Positions 5,444 to 5,487 of a stretch of DNA of 5,487 nucleotides are shown here, piece after piece. How positions within the stretch are numbered: position 1 is the first letter of the stretch; each line of letters starts with the position of its first letter. The notes under the pieces were generated by a model, which had not been told where the DNA came from, did not search any database, and saw only the letters and a list, made by a program, of their open reading frames with translations. Origin of the DNA: Candidatus Tariuqbacter arcticus (GTDB lineage Bacteria; Electryoneota; Tariuqbacteria; Tariuqbacterales; Tariuqbacteraceae); assembly GCA_013202315.1 (NCBI GenBank), contig JABMRZ010000022.1:1-5487 (forward strand), read 5' to 3'. The position numbers were made by a program, and so were the translations under genes.

Positions 5444-5471
5444 GGATTTAGGATTTAGGATTTAGGAATTA
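5444..5471 (+). repeat. Four tandem 7-nt repeats (GGATTTA x3, GGAATTA)
   Basis: Three exact GGATTTA units and one GGAATTA cover 28 nt, 62 nt after the kinase stop. Same period, unit count and direction as the array upstream of the gene at 3528-3555. The 5382-5443 stretch before it holds only a weak A/T stem (about 5423-5445) and no clear terminator. Confidence 0.85.
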
Positions 5472-5487
5472 GGGGATTGTAATCCCC
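5472..5487. repeat. Inverted repeat at the right edge
   Basis: GGGGAT (5472-5477) pairs with ATCCCC (5482-5487) around TGTA, directly abutting the 7-nt array. The window ends on the last paired base, so the stem may be longer and whether a T run follows is unknown. It could be a terminator of the kinase gene or a dispersed repeat. Confidence 0.5.

Noticed and set aside
2362..5471. CRISPR array from the tandem repeats
   Set aside because: Units are 7 nt with no spacers between them.

Overview
The window is bacterial DNA. Genes start with Shine-Dalgarno sites (AGGAGG, AAGGAG), there is a hairpin-plus-T-run terminator, and kbl, a DUF2335-type protein and a PAS/GAF-style histidine kinase are all typical bacterial families. 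The species cannot be read from the sequence. Mixed base composition and short period-7 tandem repeats in the spacers suggest an environmental, probably uncultured, lineage. That is inference only.

Left part (1-1094): the edge holds overlapping inverted repeats and a perfect TATAAT. These are followed by a translationally coupled pair of uncharacterised genes (115-726 and 726-1094) that is clearly richer in A+T than its neighbour. The first gene most likely starts at TTG 115, behind a perfect AGGAGG, and not at ATG 79. Both proteins carry motifs of widespread families with no known function.

Centre (1156-2423): a complete, GC-richer kbl gene (glycine C-acetyltransferase, threonine catabolism) ends in a strong intrinsic terminator. 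No threonine dehydrogenase gene (tdh), its usual partner, is present. Three 7-nt repeats lie between the stop codon and the terminator.

Minus-strand pair (2422-3278): a small uncharacterised ORF overlaps a two-helix membrane protein of the DUF2335 type by 23 nt. The membrane gene is frameshifted in a run of eight A. Dropping one A restores a 201-residue protein with both membrane helices.

Right part (3279-5487): a 405-nt AT-rich divergent spacer contains a 30-nt palindrome, an 11-nt direct repeat near both outward-facing starts, a four-unit 7-nt tandem array and a stem-loop. It leads into a soluble sensor histidine kinase whose second sensor domain carries an unexpected CxxCH motif. A second four-unit 7-nt array and an inverted repeat follow the kinase at the right edge.

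No complete multi-gene pathway or recognisable defence system is visible. The most unusual items are the uncharacterised coupled pair, the CxxCH-bearing kinase, the slippery-tract frameshift and the repeated period-7 arrays in three spacers.
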